Positions 28,540-38,297 of a stretch of DNA of 64,000 nt are shown in pieces. The position numbers and the translations under genes are program-made. Position 1 is the stretch's first letter; every line of letters begins with the position of its first letter. The notes under the pieces were generated by a model that saw only the letters and a program-made list of their open reading frames with translations, made no database searches and had not been told where the DNA came from. Origin of the DNA: RGIG990 sp045589455 (lineage in GTDB: Bacteria; Verrucomicrobiota; Kiritimatiellia; RFP12; UBA3636); contig JAZNPC010000062.1 of assembly GCA_045589455.1 (NCBI GenBank), positions 1-64,000 on the forward strand, in the 5' to 3' direction.

Positions 28540-29025
28540 ATGAAAAAGTTTTGTATATTAGTTGTGATATTAGTTGCTATGCTTTCAGTTAATGCAAAGA
28601 CAATGATTTATAAGGGATCTAGTTCTAATTGGTCAAACTGTGCTGCTACATATAGCGAAGGAAAGGTGTATAGAGGAACAAGTACAAATTGGTCAGACTG
28701 CATTGCAACATATAGCAATGGAAAGTTTTTTCGCGGGAACAGTACAAATTGGTCCGATTGTATAGCCACATACAGTGGAGGTAAGCTTTTTAGCGGGAAT
28801 AGTACAAATTGGTCTAGCTGTATTGCTACTTATAGTGACGGTAAAATTTATAAGGGTAATAGCACAAATTGGTCTGATTGTGTAGCCACATATCGCGGAG
28901 GAATGTTATATCGTGGCAATAGCACAAATTGGTCAGATTGTATATTTACATTCTCTTCTGAATATGAAATAACTCCCGCTCTAGTTATGTGGGTAGTATA
29001 CAATTTTTATCCAATGTACTTCTAA
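28540..29025 (+). CDS. Small secreted protein of six 20-residue NWSDC repeats
   Basis: A signal peptide of about 19 residues (ending VNA) is followed by six tandem 20-residue units (residues 23-142) with consensus YxGNSTNWSDCIATYSxGK, then a 19-residue hydrophobic, aromatic tail. Each unit carries one cysteine, one tryptophan and a Tyr-x-Gly turn, so a beta-solenoid or blade-like fold with regularly spaced thiols is plausible. The underlying DNA period is 60 bp (28606-28965), with silent differences between units. A strong AAAGGAGG site precedes the ATG, after a terminator, so it is a separate unit. I recognise no family and assign no function. Confidence 0.75.
   Translation: MKKFCILVVILVAMLSVNAKTMIYKGSSSNWSNCAATYSEGKVYRGTSTNWSDCIATYSNGKFFRGNSTNWSDCIATYSGGKLFSGNSTNWSSCIATYSDGKIYKGNSTNWSDCVATYRGGMLYRGNSTNWSDCIFTFSSEYEITPALVMWVVYNFYPMYF
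28606..28965 (+). repeat. Six tandem 60-bp coding repeats
   Basis: The units begin at 28606 and every 60 bases after. Amino-acid identity is higher than DNA identity, which points to selection on the protein rather than very recent duplication. Confidence 0.85.
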
Positions 29026-29183
29026 TAGCTGCATCTATCTATTTGGCAATCGTTTTAATTCAGAATAAATGTATTAATTTATAGTTACATATAGATTAAT
29101 ACATTTTTCGTTTTATTAAAATATTAAGAATATGCCTTCAGCTTAATTTAATTCCTTGACTAATGTATTAAATAATATGTTAG

Positions 29184-29202
29184 TATATACCAAAGGTATA
29201 TA
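29184..29202. promoter_or_regulatory. Palindrome upstream of the giant helicase gene (putative operator)
   Basis: TATATACC (29184-29191) and GGTATATA (29195-29202) are perfect inverted copies around AAA. The site ends 4 bases before the GGAG ribosome binding site and overlaps where a -10 box would fall if TTGACT (29156-29161) is the -35. It could be an operator or shield the ribosome binding site in RNA. Confidence 0.5.
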
Positions 29203-29217
29203 AATTTGGAGAATACT

Positions 29218-32200
29218 ATGTCCGAACAAAATCAAGATGCTTCTGCTCAAGATATAAAATTAACTGCAGATGATTATATTGCTTCCAAACTAAAAATTAG
29301 TGCAGACTTTTTGCCATATGCTAGCCTTGCTCTTCAGCAGTATGGCTGGTCGTTGCTTCGTTCAATCTCCATTGAAAATAATGGAGTAGATGAGTTAAAG
29401 GATTTGTCGTTTACATTTACAGCAAAGCCAGCTGTGTTTTGTCCCAAAACATTTCATCTCTCTTCCATTAAGCCTAATGAGAAGGTTAGCATAAATACAG
29501 AACAAAAGCTACTAATTGATTTTGATTACATAAAAGGTGTTGAGGAGCAGCAGAATGTAGATATTAATCTTGCAGTTACTTTTGAAAAAGAGAAGCTCTT
29601 AACACAGTCATATAAAACAGTTGCATTGCCAGCAGATCAATGGCCTAGTTATACCTTTTATCCTGAGCTAATTTGCTCTTTTATTACTCCAAATGCTCCT
29701 GAGGTTAATACGCTTCTTTCTAAAACAGCAGAAATATTGCAGAATGTAGCTCCTAATGCTATGATGAATGGCTATGCATCCAGTCGTGAAGACGTGCATA
29801 AACAAATTACGGCTATCTATAGAGCAATCACGGCGTGGAATATAAGCTATGCATTACCTCCCGCAAGCTTTGCTGATTCTGGACAAAGAATTCGTCTAGC
29901 GGATAATATTGCACAATATCACATTGGAACATGTCTTGATACGACCTTACTTTTTGCTTCAGTTATGGAGCAGGCAGGATTAAATCCAGTTATTATCCTT
30001 GAAAAGCAACATGCTTATGTTGGTTGTCATTTAGTTAAGCGTTCATTCCAAACAATGCCATTGGATGATTTACAGCAGCTACGTAAATATGTTGAGCTTG
30101 ATGAGTTTTGTGTAATAGAAACAACCTTGGCTAGCACTGGTTCAACCTTTGCGGATGCAGAGGCAGCCGCAAAGAAGCGTCTCTATAGTGAGGAGTTTGA
30201 ATTTGCTGTGGATGTCGCTCGTGCACGTGCTAGTGGAATTTTGCCGATTTGCTTAAATGCAAATGGCTCTGTTACTTCTATAGAGGAGCGTGCGGAACGT
30301 GATTTGCCAAAGGAAAATGCTCGCAAGCTTGCCGTTGATGTAAATCTTGAAGCATATCTTAATGCAACCTCAGGAAAAGTAGATCGTGTAAATAATTGGC
30401 AGCAGAAGCTCCTTGATCTTTCTTTGAGGAATCGTCTTCTTAATACACGACCTTCAAAGCAGGTTGTAATGCTAGTTGGCAAAAATATTGCAGAGCTAGA
30501 GGATAAGCTTTCTTCTGGCAATACAATTACATTGAAGTCATTCCAAGAAGTGCTTTCGGTTGGTGATTTGGAAAAGGTTAAGGAAGAGCTTGCTTCTAAT
30601 AAAGATGAATTCCTTTCAACTATTTTCTCTAAAGAAGCATTTAAAAATTCTCTTTTTTCTGCACTTACAGAGAATGAGCTTTCAAAGAATTTAACAGCAA
30701 TTTATCGTCAGGCAAAAACAGATTTAGAGGATGGTGGAGTAAATACAGTTTTTATTGCTCTAGGCTTCCTCAATTGGAAAGAGCGTCCTAACGATGAGAA
30801 AACCTATAGGGCACCATTGATTTTGGTGCCAGTAAAGATTATTCGTAAATCAATTACAGATGGCTTTGTGCTTCAGCGTATTGATAATGAGCCAATAATA
30901 AATGTTACTTTGCTTGAGTTGTTGAAGCGTCAGTTTAAGCTTGATATTGGTGATTGCTATGAAAGCCTTATGGTTAAGGATGAGCATGGCTTAGATGTTA
31001 ATATTATTCTTCAGCTTTTCCGTAAGCTCGTAATCAATATGAAGGGCTGGGAGGTTGTTGAAGAATCTGCTCTTGGTATCTTCTCATTTGGTAAATTCAT
31101 TATGTGGACTGATATGACAGAGCGTGCTGATGCGCTCCGTGCAAACCCACTTGTTAATCATTTGATATGCGGTGCAGGCTACTATGATGATGGTATAGAT
31201 GTTCCAGACCCTGCCACGGCAGTTAATAATATTAAGCTTAATGAGCTTTATTGCCCAATGAGCGCAGATTCATCACAGTTAGCTGCTGTGGCATATTCTG
31301 CAGCCGGTAAGAGCTTTGTTCTGCATGGACCTCCAGGAACAGGTAAATCACAGACAATTACGAACATTATTGCTCACAACTTGGCACTAGGGCGTCGTGT
31401 TCTATTTGTTTCAGAAAAGAAAGCCGCACTCGATGTTGTGCATAGACGCTTGTCTTCAATTGGACTCCGTCCATTCTGTTTAGAGTTGCATTCAAATAAA
31501 TCAGGCAAGACAGATGTGTTAAAGCAATTTAGTGAAGTGTTAGAGTATGTTGATAAGGGGCTTCCTGCAGAGTGGGATTATACTGTTTCAACAATGGAAG
31601 AGCTTCGCAGTAGCCTAAATGGTTATGTTCGCTCATTGCATCATGTTTATCCTAATGGTCTTTCCGCACACGATTGCTTTGCTATTATTCTTGCATCAAA
31701 ATATGATACAACTAATCTAATTTCATTTGAAAATATTCTTGAGCAAACACAAGAGGAATACCTAAAGAAGCAGGAGCAAATAAAGGCATTTATAACAAGC
31801 TATGCCCTAGTAAGTGCAGTGGCTCAAGATGCTTTGGAGGGCTTTGCTGGCTTGGCTTGGAATCCACAAGTAGAGCGAGAATGGCTAGATGCCACTCGTG
31901 CGCTTAGATTAAAGATAAATGCTTTATTAAGTCATCTTCCTGAGGTTTCTGAAATCTTAGGGGTGAGTGTTTTAGAATCAAATATTCCGCAGCTAGAGAA
32001 GCTATCTCAATTGCTCCTTGAATTTTCTACTAGCCAGATTCTTTCTCCAGATATTTTTAATTCTGATATAGTAAATCAACTAGCAGAAATAAAGATATTT
32101 GTTGAGCAATCAATTCAAAGGGATAAGCTTTCAGAAACTCTATCTGACTTTGAGCTTGCCAAGCTAGAAAATGTAAGCTGGGATGGAATTTCTCGACAAA

Positions 32201-35097
32201 TAAACGAGAATAAGTCTAAGTGGTTTATTCCTCGCTATTTTGCGAATAATGGATTAATTAAAACATTGATGTCAATATGTAAGCTAGGAGCACCAAAGCT
32301 AACAATTGCTCGGTTAGAAGAGGTTATTCCTTCTATTAAGGAATATCTTTCTCTTAAGTCAAGCATTGCGAGAAATGCTTCGATATATGAACCTATTTTG
32401 GCAAAGGTTGAATATGGCAAATCTCTATCAGTATTGAAGGAAAAGCTTGATAAACTAGAACAATGTGTTGGTTATATTAATGGCTGTTCAAATTCACCAA
32501 TGCTATTAGCCGCAATTTGTAATTCGTTTGCAAATACAGAGAATTCTGTATGGATAAAGGCAAAGCTTCCTGGTTATGTTCAAATTCATTTAGCTTCTGC
32601 CTTAACTTCACTAAAGGATGCGCTTGAGCAATATAAGCAATATTCTATTATCATTGGTGAAAATAATGAGCCAAGTGCACTTGCTAATTTGCTTGAGAAG
32701 GTTGAAGCCACACGCACTGAGCTACGTAATGCTTTAATATTCTTTGCTGCAAAGCAGTCATTAGTTGATGCTGGATTAGCATCACTTGTTCAGCTCGTTA
32801 CCGAGAAGCCAGAAGCTATACCTGTCTTAAATGACTATTTTGTGGCAGGGTATGCTCAAGCAATGCTTGAGAAGATACTTGCAACAAACCAAGCTATGGC
32901 TTCCTTCTCTGGTCCAACACAAAATGAGCAAATTGCAAAGTTCTGTGATTTTGATGACCGCTACATTGAGCTATCAAAATATGCCGCAGTAGCATTGCTA
33001 TCAGATCGTTTGCCACGACTAAAGAATGCAAGTGGTTTGTCTACAAAGACAGAGCTAGGACTTTTGCGTAGAGAATGTGAAAAGAAGGCTCGCCAGCTAC
33101 CTGTTCGCCAGCTTCTTGCTCGCATACCCGAGCTGCTTCCTTCAATTAAGCCATGCTTCTTGATGAGCCCATTATCTGTTGCTCAGTACCTTCCATCAGA
33201 TACAGCTCAGTTTGACTTGGTTGTTTTTGACGAAGCATCACAAATTCCTGTCTGGGATGCAATTGGTGTAATAGCACGCGGTAAGCAACTAATTGTTGTT
33301 GGTGATCCAAAGCAGATGCCACCTACAAGCTTCTTCCAAAAGAATGATGCATCAACTGATGATGCAGATGGTGCACCTGCCGCAGATGATGATGAAATAG
33401 CCGAGGATATGGAGAGCATTCTTGATGAATGCTTGGCTGCAGGTGTTCATTCAACTCATTTGAATTGGCACTATCGTAGCCGCCATGAGGAGCTAATTAC
33501 CTTTAGTAATCATCATTACTATGAGGATAAACTGATGACCTTCCCAGCTGCAGCCTCAGATGAAACACTTGGTGTCCACTTCAAGTTTGTTCCAGATGGT
33601 ATCTATGATAGACGTTCCACAAGAACAAATTTCCGTGAGGCAGAGGCTCTTGTTGATTACATTTTCGAGCTGTTTGATGCCTTTGGTGACAAGCCACGCA
33701 GTGTTGGTGTTGTAACCTTCAGCCAGGCTCAGAAGGATCTTATTGAAGATATTATTGATAAGCGTAGAGCAGAGCGTCCTGAATATGATAAGTACTTTAT
33801 GGACGATGGTGAGGAGCCATTCTTTGTAAAGAATCTTGAAAATGTTCAGGGTGATGAGCGTGATGTAATCCTATTCTCAATTTGCTATGCAAAGGATAAG
33901 GAAGGAAAGTTCTCAATGAACTTTGGTCCATTGAATAGAGTAGGAGGAGAGCGCAGACTTAATGTTGCAATTACACGCTCTAAGCGCATGGTAGTAGTAT
34001 TCTCTTCAATTCATGGCTATGATATCGATACGAATCGCACGGCAGCTCGTGGTGCAGAGCATTTGAAGAGCTTCTTGGATTATGCTGAGAAGGGCGCAAC
34101 CTTTGCTGTGGATAGGGCTGGTGGCTCAGCTGTACCAGAGGGACTTTCAGAAACTATTGCTGAATTTATCAAAGCAAATGGTTACAAGGTTGAGCGTGGC
34201 GTTGGTTTGTCTGGCTATAGGGTAGATATTGCTGTTGTACATCCACATAAAGAAAATGTATTCATGGCAGGAATTGAGTGTGATGGCCGTGTTTATGCTC
34301 AGCAACGTACGGCTCGCGATAGAGATCACATTCGTTGTTCAGTAATGGGTTCTCTTGGTTGGACATTGCGTCGCGAATGGAGTATGGATTGGACCTATGA
34401 TCGCCAGCGTGCAGAAAAAGCACTACTTGATTTCTTGCATACAGTGGAGGAGGGAAAAACTCCTCCAACAGGCGGAAAGACAACCTTTGCTCCCCCGACC
34501 TTTGTTAAGGAGGAAACCTTGACACAAGGAGGAATTACTTCAAAAGGAAGTGTCGGGTCTTGTGAAGCATCTTGTGTTCCATATAAGCTTTGGAAGCCAG
34601 ATCGTCGATATAAGATGACAACAGAGCGCTTTTATGAACCTGGAAGCTGTTCTGTTATTACCCGTCAAATCAACGAGCTAGTTGAAGAAGAAGGGCCTAT
34701 AACCAGTAACTTGTTAAATGATAGAATTGCTGATGCATGGGGCTTTTCTCATCCAGGTGACAGAATTACAAAAATAATTGGCTCATGTATTCCTCTAAAT
34801 CTCAACAGAGATTATACTGAGCAAGGAATTGTTTATTGGGCAAAGGATGAACAAGCTCCAGCAAGTCTCACCTGCTTTAGAGGTATGGCAAAGGATAATC
34901 CAGAACCTCCACGTACAATAGAGAACATAATTACAGAAGAGCTAATTGTTGCAATGCGTGGGATTTATTTAGATTATCATACTACGGATAAGGAAGTTAT
35001 CTATAAAGAGGTTCTTAAGTTCTTTGGCTTCCGTATGGTTACAGATCGGGTTCGGCCATATTTGGAGACGGCTTGGATAAAAGCTTTCTCTCAATAA
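29218..35097 (+). CDS. DUF4011/SF1 helicase/Vsr-like nuclease/DUF3320 protein, 1959 aa
   Basis: A very large COG1112-type protein. The N-terminal part (to ~300) has a transglutaminase-like segment with C239 in GTCLDTTLLFASVMEQAGL and H265 in KQHAYVG. A DUF4011 region follows. The SF1 helicase begins with Walker A GPPGTGKS (704-711), is split by a long helical insertion, and resumes with Walker B DEAS (1338-1341) and GDPKQMPP, then VQGDERDVI and NVAITRSK. Residues ~1650-1740 are a PD-(D/E)XK nuclease of the MTES_1575/Vsr type (D1670; IECDG at 1686-1690; TARDRD). A DUF3320 domain closes the protein. Such proteins occur as stand-alone anti-phage or genome-maintenance factors. ATG 29218 follows GGAG at good spacing; the upstream TTG (29206) is unlikely. 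No methylase or partner gene is adjacent. Confidence 0.92.
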   Translation: MSEQNQDASAQDIKLTADDYIASKLKISADFLPYASLALQQYGWSLLRSISIENNGVDELKDLSFTFTAKPAVFCPKTFHLSSIKPNEKVSINTEQKLLIDFDYIKGVEEQQNVDINLAVTFEKEKLLTQSYKTVALPADQWPSYTFYPELICSFITPNAPEVNTLLSKTAEILQNVAPNAMMNGYASSREDVHKQITAIYRAITAWNISYALPPASFADSGQRIRLADNIAQYHIGTCLDTTLLFASVMEQAGLNPVIILEKQHAYVGCHLVKRSFQTMPLDDLQQLRKYVELDEFCVIETTLASTGSTFADAEAAAKKRLYSEEFEFAVDVARARASGILPICLNANGSVTSIEERAERDLPKENARKLAVDVNLEAYLNATSGKVDRVNNWQQKLLDLSLRNRLLNTRPSKQVVMLVGKNIAELEDKLSSGNTITLKSFQEVLSVGDLEKVKEELASNKDEFLSTIFSKEAFKNSLFSALTENELSKNLTAIYRQAKTDLEDGGVNTVFIALGFLNWKERPNDEKTYRAPLILVPVKIIRKSITDGFVLQRIDNEPIINVTLLELLKRQFKLDIGDCYESLMVKDEHGLDVNIILQLFRKLVINMKGWEVVEESALGIFSFGKFIMWTDMTERADALRANPLVNHLICGAGYYDDGIDVPDPATAVNNIKLNELYCPMSADSSQLAAVAYSAAGKSFVLHGPPGTGKSQTITNIIAHNLALGRRVLFVSEKKAALDVVHRRLSSIGLRPFCLELHSNKSGKTDVLKQFSEVLEYVDKGLPAEWDYTVSTMEELRSSLNGYVRSLHHVYPNGLSAHDCFAIILASKYDTTNLISFENILEQTQEEYLKKQEQIKAFITSYALVSAVAQDALEGFAGLAWNPQVEREWLDATRALRLKINALLSHLPEVSEILGVSVLESNIPQLEKLSQLLLEFSTSQILSPDIFNSDIVNQLAEIKIFVEQSIQRDKLSETLSDFELAKLENVSWDGISRQINENKSKWFIPRYFANNGLIKTLMSICKLGAPKLTIARLEEVIPSIKEYLSLKSSIARNASIYEPILAKVEYGKSLSVLKEKLDKLEQCVGYINGCSNSPMLLAAICNSFANTENSVWIKAKLPGYVQIHLASALTSLKDALEQYKQYSIIIGENNEPSALANLLEKVEATRTELRNALIFFAAKQSLVDAGLASLVQLVTEKPEAIPVLNDYFVAGYAQAMLEKILATNQAMASFSGPTQNEQIAKFCDFDDRYIELSKYAAVALLSDRLPRLKNASGLSTKTELGLLRRECEKKARQLPVRQLLARIPELLPSIKPCFLMSPLSVAQYLPSDTAQFDLVVFDEASQIPVWDAIGVIARGKQLIVVGDPKQMPPTSFFQKNDASTDDADGAPAADDDEIAEDMESILDECLAAGVHSTHLNWHYRSRHEELITFSNHHYYEDKLMTFPAAASDETLGVHFKFVPDGIYDRRSTRTNFREAEALVDYIFELFDAFGDKPRSVGVVTFSQAQKDLIEDIIDKRRAERPEYDKYFMDDGEEPFFVKNLENVQGDERDVILFSICYAKDKEGKFSMNFGPLNRVGGERRLNVAITRSKRMVVVFSSIHGYDIDTNRTAARGAEHLKSFLDYAEKGATFAVDRAGGSAVPEGLSETIAEFIKANGYKVERGVGLSGYRVDIAVVHPHKENVFMAGIECDGRVYAQQRTARDRDHIRCSVMGSLGWTLRREWSMDWTYDRQRAEKALLDFLHTVEEGKTPPTGGKTTFAPPTFVKEETLTQGGITSKGSVGSCEASCVPYKLWKPDRRYKMTTERFYEPGSCSVITRQINELVEEEGPITSNLLNDRIADAWGFSHPGDRITKIIGSCIPLNLNRDYTEQGIVYWAKDEQAPASLTCFRGMAKDNPEPPRTIENIITEELIVAMRGIYLDYHTTDKEVIYKEVLKFFGFRMVTDRVRPYLETAWIKAFSQ

Positions 35098-35348
35098 ATT
35101 AAACTAAACTAAAAAAATACATTTACCGCTTAGGTTTATTAAACTTAATGTAGAAATCATACTATTTGACTATTATTTTAATTTCAACAATTCATTGTTT
35201 TATTCCATAGCTTAATCTAATTTAAGAGGTTATGCTTTATTTTAATTTTTAAAAAACAATCATTTTTCAACATAGTTAAAATATGGTTGATATTGAGTTT
35301 TTATCAGAAAAATGGTATAATCCAAACAAATTTTTTGGAGTTTTTTGT
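35098..35348. other. AT-rich intergenic region before bamA
   Basis: No gene. The open frame from 35283 is an upstream extension of bamA without ribosome binding site; TTGGAG at 35335-35340 places the real start at 35349. Confidence 0.6.
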
Positions 35349-37703
35349 ATGCATTTTAAAAGTAAATTTTTTGTTTTTAATTTTGTTGTTCTATTTGCCT
35401 CTTTTTTGTTCTCACAAGGTTTTGTAGACACGCCCTTAATTTCTAGAGTAGAAATTCGCCAGATTGGTGATGTTCCAGTCGACATTGGTACTGCCAAGGA
35501 AATGGTTTACCTTCAAGATGGCATGGAATTTGATGCTTTAAAGGTAGCTGTTGATGTTGAAACTCTTTTAAAGTCAGAACGCTACGGTATGGTAAACTCA
35601 TTTTGTGAATTTGTTGATGATAATACCGTTTTACTTGTATATGAGATTGAAGGACGTTATCGTTTGATGTCTTCTCCTGTTTTTAATGGTATTGATCATC
35701 TTTCTTCAAATCAAGCAATTGAAGCATCAGGCATAGAAAAAGGCACATATGTTGATCAGCATATTGTTGATGCTGCGGCTATTAAGGTTCGTAAAGAATA
35801 TAATTTAGATGGTTATAGAGATTGTAAAGTTGTTGGTAGAATTGTTGAAATTCCAGGACAGCCAGAGTATGTTGAAGTCCATTTTGATGTTGTTGAGGGT
35901 GGAAAGACTAAGGTTGCTCGCTTAGAGTTTCATGGCAATACTGTGATAGGTAGTGGTGATTTACGTCGTTATAGTGGTCAACGTTCAATTTGGAATCCAG
36001 CCGGTTGGTTTAATCAAAAAAAAGTTTCAGATTTTGATTTAGAGTTGGTTCGTAGTGATGCAATCAAGCAATATCATGAATTAGGATATTTAGATGTTAA
36101 AGTGTCTGAACCAATCAAGGTACAAACAAATAATGTTATCTATGTTTCATATAATGTTGTTGAAGGGCAACAATATACCGTAGGGAGTATTAATTTTGAG
36201 GGAATAACCTTGCTTGATACCAATTCGGTTGCAGCACAGCTTCCTTTACAAAAAGGAGAGATTGCTTCTTCTGTGGCGATTGATGATGCAAGGAAATTTG
36301 TTTCCGATTATTATTCTTCACTAGGCTATATTGACACTAAGGTAACAATTGTTCCAATACCATCTGGTTCATTAGATGCTCCAACTATGGATTTTCTAAT
36401 TTCTGTTTCAGAAAGTGAAAAAACAATGATCCAGGATATTGTTATTAGAGGAAACACGAGAACAAAGGATAAGGTAATTCGTCGAGAATTGTTACTTGAT
36501 CCTGGAGATGTTTATTCTGGAGTATATCTTGATAGATCTATTACGCGCTTGCAAAATTTAGGATATTTTTCTGATGTTTCATATACAGATATTCCTACAG
36601 AGAATCCAAATGAACGCGATTTGATTATCGAAGTTGAAGAGCGTGGTACTGGTAGTGTAATGGTTGGCTGTGGTTATTCTAGTGTTGATCATTTAATTGG
36701 TTTCTTTGAAATATCTGAATCTAACTTTGATTTGTTCAATTGGGGTTATTTCCGCGGAGCTGGCCAAAAGGCTCGCTTAAGTATTTCTGCTAGTTCAGAC
36801 AATACTGATGTAGAGGCTTCATTTACCGAACCTTGGCTTTTTGATAAACGTTTATCATTGAATATTGAAGGCTATTATCGTACACGCGAGTATAGCGAAT
36901 ATGATCAAACAAGAGCAGGTGGTTCAATTGGAATCTCTAGACACGTCCCATGGGTCGGTCGTGTAGGTTTGTCATACAATATCGAGCAGGTCTCTCTTGA
37001 TGATTTTCTTGAGGGAGAATATTATTTTGCAGATCATCCAGATATGACATTTAAATATTCTGATGAAGATGATAAATATTTATTGGGCTCGTTGAAGCTT
37101 ACTTGGACTTATGATACGCGTAATAATCCTATGATTCCAACATCAGGTACTAGGGCTGTAGCATTTGGTAAGTTATATAATTCTGCTTTAGGTAGTGATT
37201 ATGACATGTATGAGTTAGATTTTAATTTCAGAAATTATCAAAGTCTTCCTTGGGGTCATGTTTTAAGCTTTTATGCACATGCTAAGGTTATAGATTCTTT
37301 TGATGATGAGACAATACCTATTGGTAACCGTTATTTCTTAGGTGGAGGAAGAGATACACGTGGATATAAATATCGTGATATTGGTCCTAAGCTATTGCCT
37401 AGTGAAAATGACACTAAGAAGCGTCATCGCCCTTATGGTGGACAAACATATTTAAGTGCATCTGTAGAATACACAATTCCACTAACTCCGATGCTTCGTG
37501 TTGCAACCTTCTACGATATTGGTAATGTTTGGGAGGATCCATATGATTTTGATTTCTCAGAATATGCTCATAGCGTAGGCGTTGGTTTGCGCATTGATGT
37601 TCCAGGATTCCCTGTTCGCTTAGATTTCGCTCATTCTTTAGGTGAAGATGATGATTATACAAGAACGGATACTTTTGTATTTTGGATGGGCTTTGATAAC
37701 TAA
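35349..37703 (+). CDS. bamA: Outer membrane protein assembly factor BamA
   Basis: Omp85-family protein that folds and inserts beta-barrel proteins into the outer membrane. From ATG 35349 it starts with a signal peptide (FFVFNFVVLFASFLFSQG). About five POTRA domains follow to ~430, seen as repeated 'V..I...G' units such as ISRVEIRQIGD, VARLEFHGNTVI, VGSINFEGITLL and IQDIVIRGNTRTKDKVIRRE. The C-terminal ~350 residues are a 16-strand barrel with the conserved loop-6 sequence GGGRDTRGY. Length 784 is typical. It heads a co-directional run of envelope-type genes and its presence shows the cell is diderm. Confidence 0.95.
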   Translation: MHFKSKFFVFNFVVLFASFLFSQGFVDTPLISRVEIRQIGDVPVDIGTAKEMVYLQDGMEFDALKVAVDVETLLKSERYGMVNSFCEFVDDNTVLLVYEIEGRYRLMSSPVFNGIDHLSSNQAIEASGIEKGTYVDQHIVDAAAIKVRKEYNLDGYRDCKVVGRIVEIPGQPEYVEVHFDVVEGGKTKVARLEFHGNTVIGSGDLRRYSGQRSIWNPAGWFNQKKVSDFDLELVRSDAIKQYHELGYLDVKVSEPIKVQTNNVIYVSYNVVEGQQYTVGSINFEGITLLDTNSVAAQLPLQKGEIASSVAIDDARKFVSDYYSSLGYIDTKVTIVPIPSGSLDAPTMDFLISVSESEKTMIQDIVIRGNTRTKDKVIRRELLLDPGDVYSGVYLDRSITRLQNLGYFSDVSYTDIPTENPNERDLIIEVEERGTGSVMVGCGYSSVDHLIGFFEISESNFDLFNWGYFRGAGQKARLSISASSDNTDVEASFTEPWLFDKRLSLNIEGYYRTREYSEYDQTRAGGSIGISRHVPWVGRVGLSYNIEQVSLDDFLEGEYYFADHPDMTFKYSDEDDKYLLGSLKLTWTYDTRNNPMIPTSGTRAVAFGKLYNSALGSDYDMYELDFNFRNYQSLPWGHVLSFYAHAKVIDSFDDETIPIGNRYFLGGGRDTRGYKYRDIGPKLLPSENDTKKRHRPYGGQTYLSASVEYTIPLTPMLRVATFYDIGNVWEDPYDFDFSEYAHSVGVGLRIDVPGFPVRLDFAHSLGEDDDYTRTDTFVFWMGFDN

Positions 37704-37720
37704 ATAAATTTGAGAAGTAT

Positions 37721-38290
37721 ATGACCTTAAAACCAGATATTGATGCACTTAGTGCTTTGGCGATAATTATAGGATTAGCTTGCGTCGCTATAGGAGTGTC
37801 TGCTTTGATGCGTAAGGCAGAGAAATCATGGATAGCTTTTTGTAGATGCGAAATTCCTGCATATGTTTTGACAACAATACTGTTGTTTTGGGCTACATTG
37901 TGGCTATATGTTATGCCATTAGGTTTTGTATTCTTTTTGCGTCCTTATTTGCCAATCCTATTTGTAGTTGCTACGGTACTAACTTGTATCTACTGCAAGG
38001 AGCTTTTAATGTGTCGAGCAATAGGTGGGTTATTCGTTTTGTTGCCAACACCTTTACTATCTTCCGCTGCATGGCATCCTTCATTATGGCGATATGTAAT
38101 GATAGTCTTTGCATATATCATGGTTGTTGAGGGTATGTTTGTTACAGGAATGCCATGGACATTAAGAAATCAAATCTTTTGGATGTTTAAAAGAAAAATT
38201 AGAGTTAAAGCTTTTGCATATAGCTTAATTGCTTTAGGGGTATTATTTGTTTGTTTGGCATTTACGGCATATCGTTTACCAGCAGCATAA
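37721..38290 (+). CDS. Integral membrane protein of unknown function, 189 aa
   Basis: About five hydrophobic helices can be drawn (roughly 10-30, 47-70, 74-92, 120-142, 163-183). No family was recognised. It starts 17 bases after bamA and ends 7 bases before a flippase-like gene, so an envelope function is likely but unspecified. Confidence 0.7.
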   Translation: MTLKPDIDALSALAIIIGLACVAIGVSALMRKAEKSWIAFCRCEIPAYVLTTILLFWATLWLYVMPLGFVFFLRPYLPILFVVATVLTCIYCKELLMCRAIGGLFVLLPTPLLSSAAWHPSLWRYVMIVFAYIMVVEGMFVTGMPWTLRNQIFWMFKRKIRVKAFAYSLIALGVLFVCLAFTAYRLPAA

Positions 38291-38297
38291 TATTTTG

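Noticed and set aside
38247..38297. Longer N-terminus for the flippase-like protein
   Set aside because: It would overlap the upstream gene out of frame and has no hydrophobic family start.
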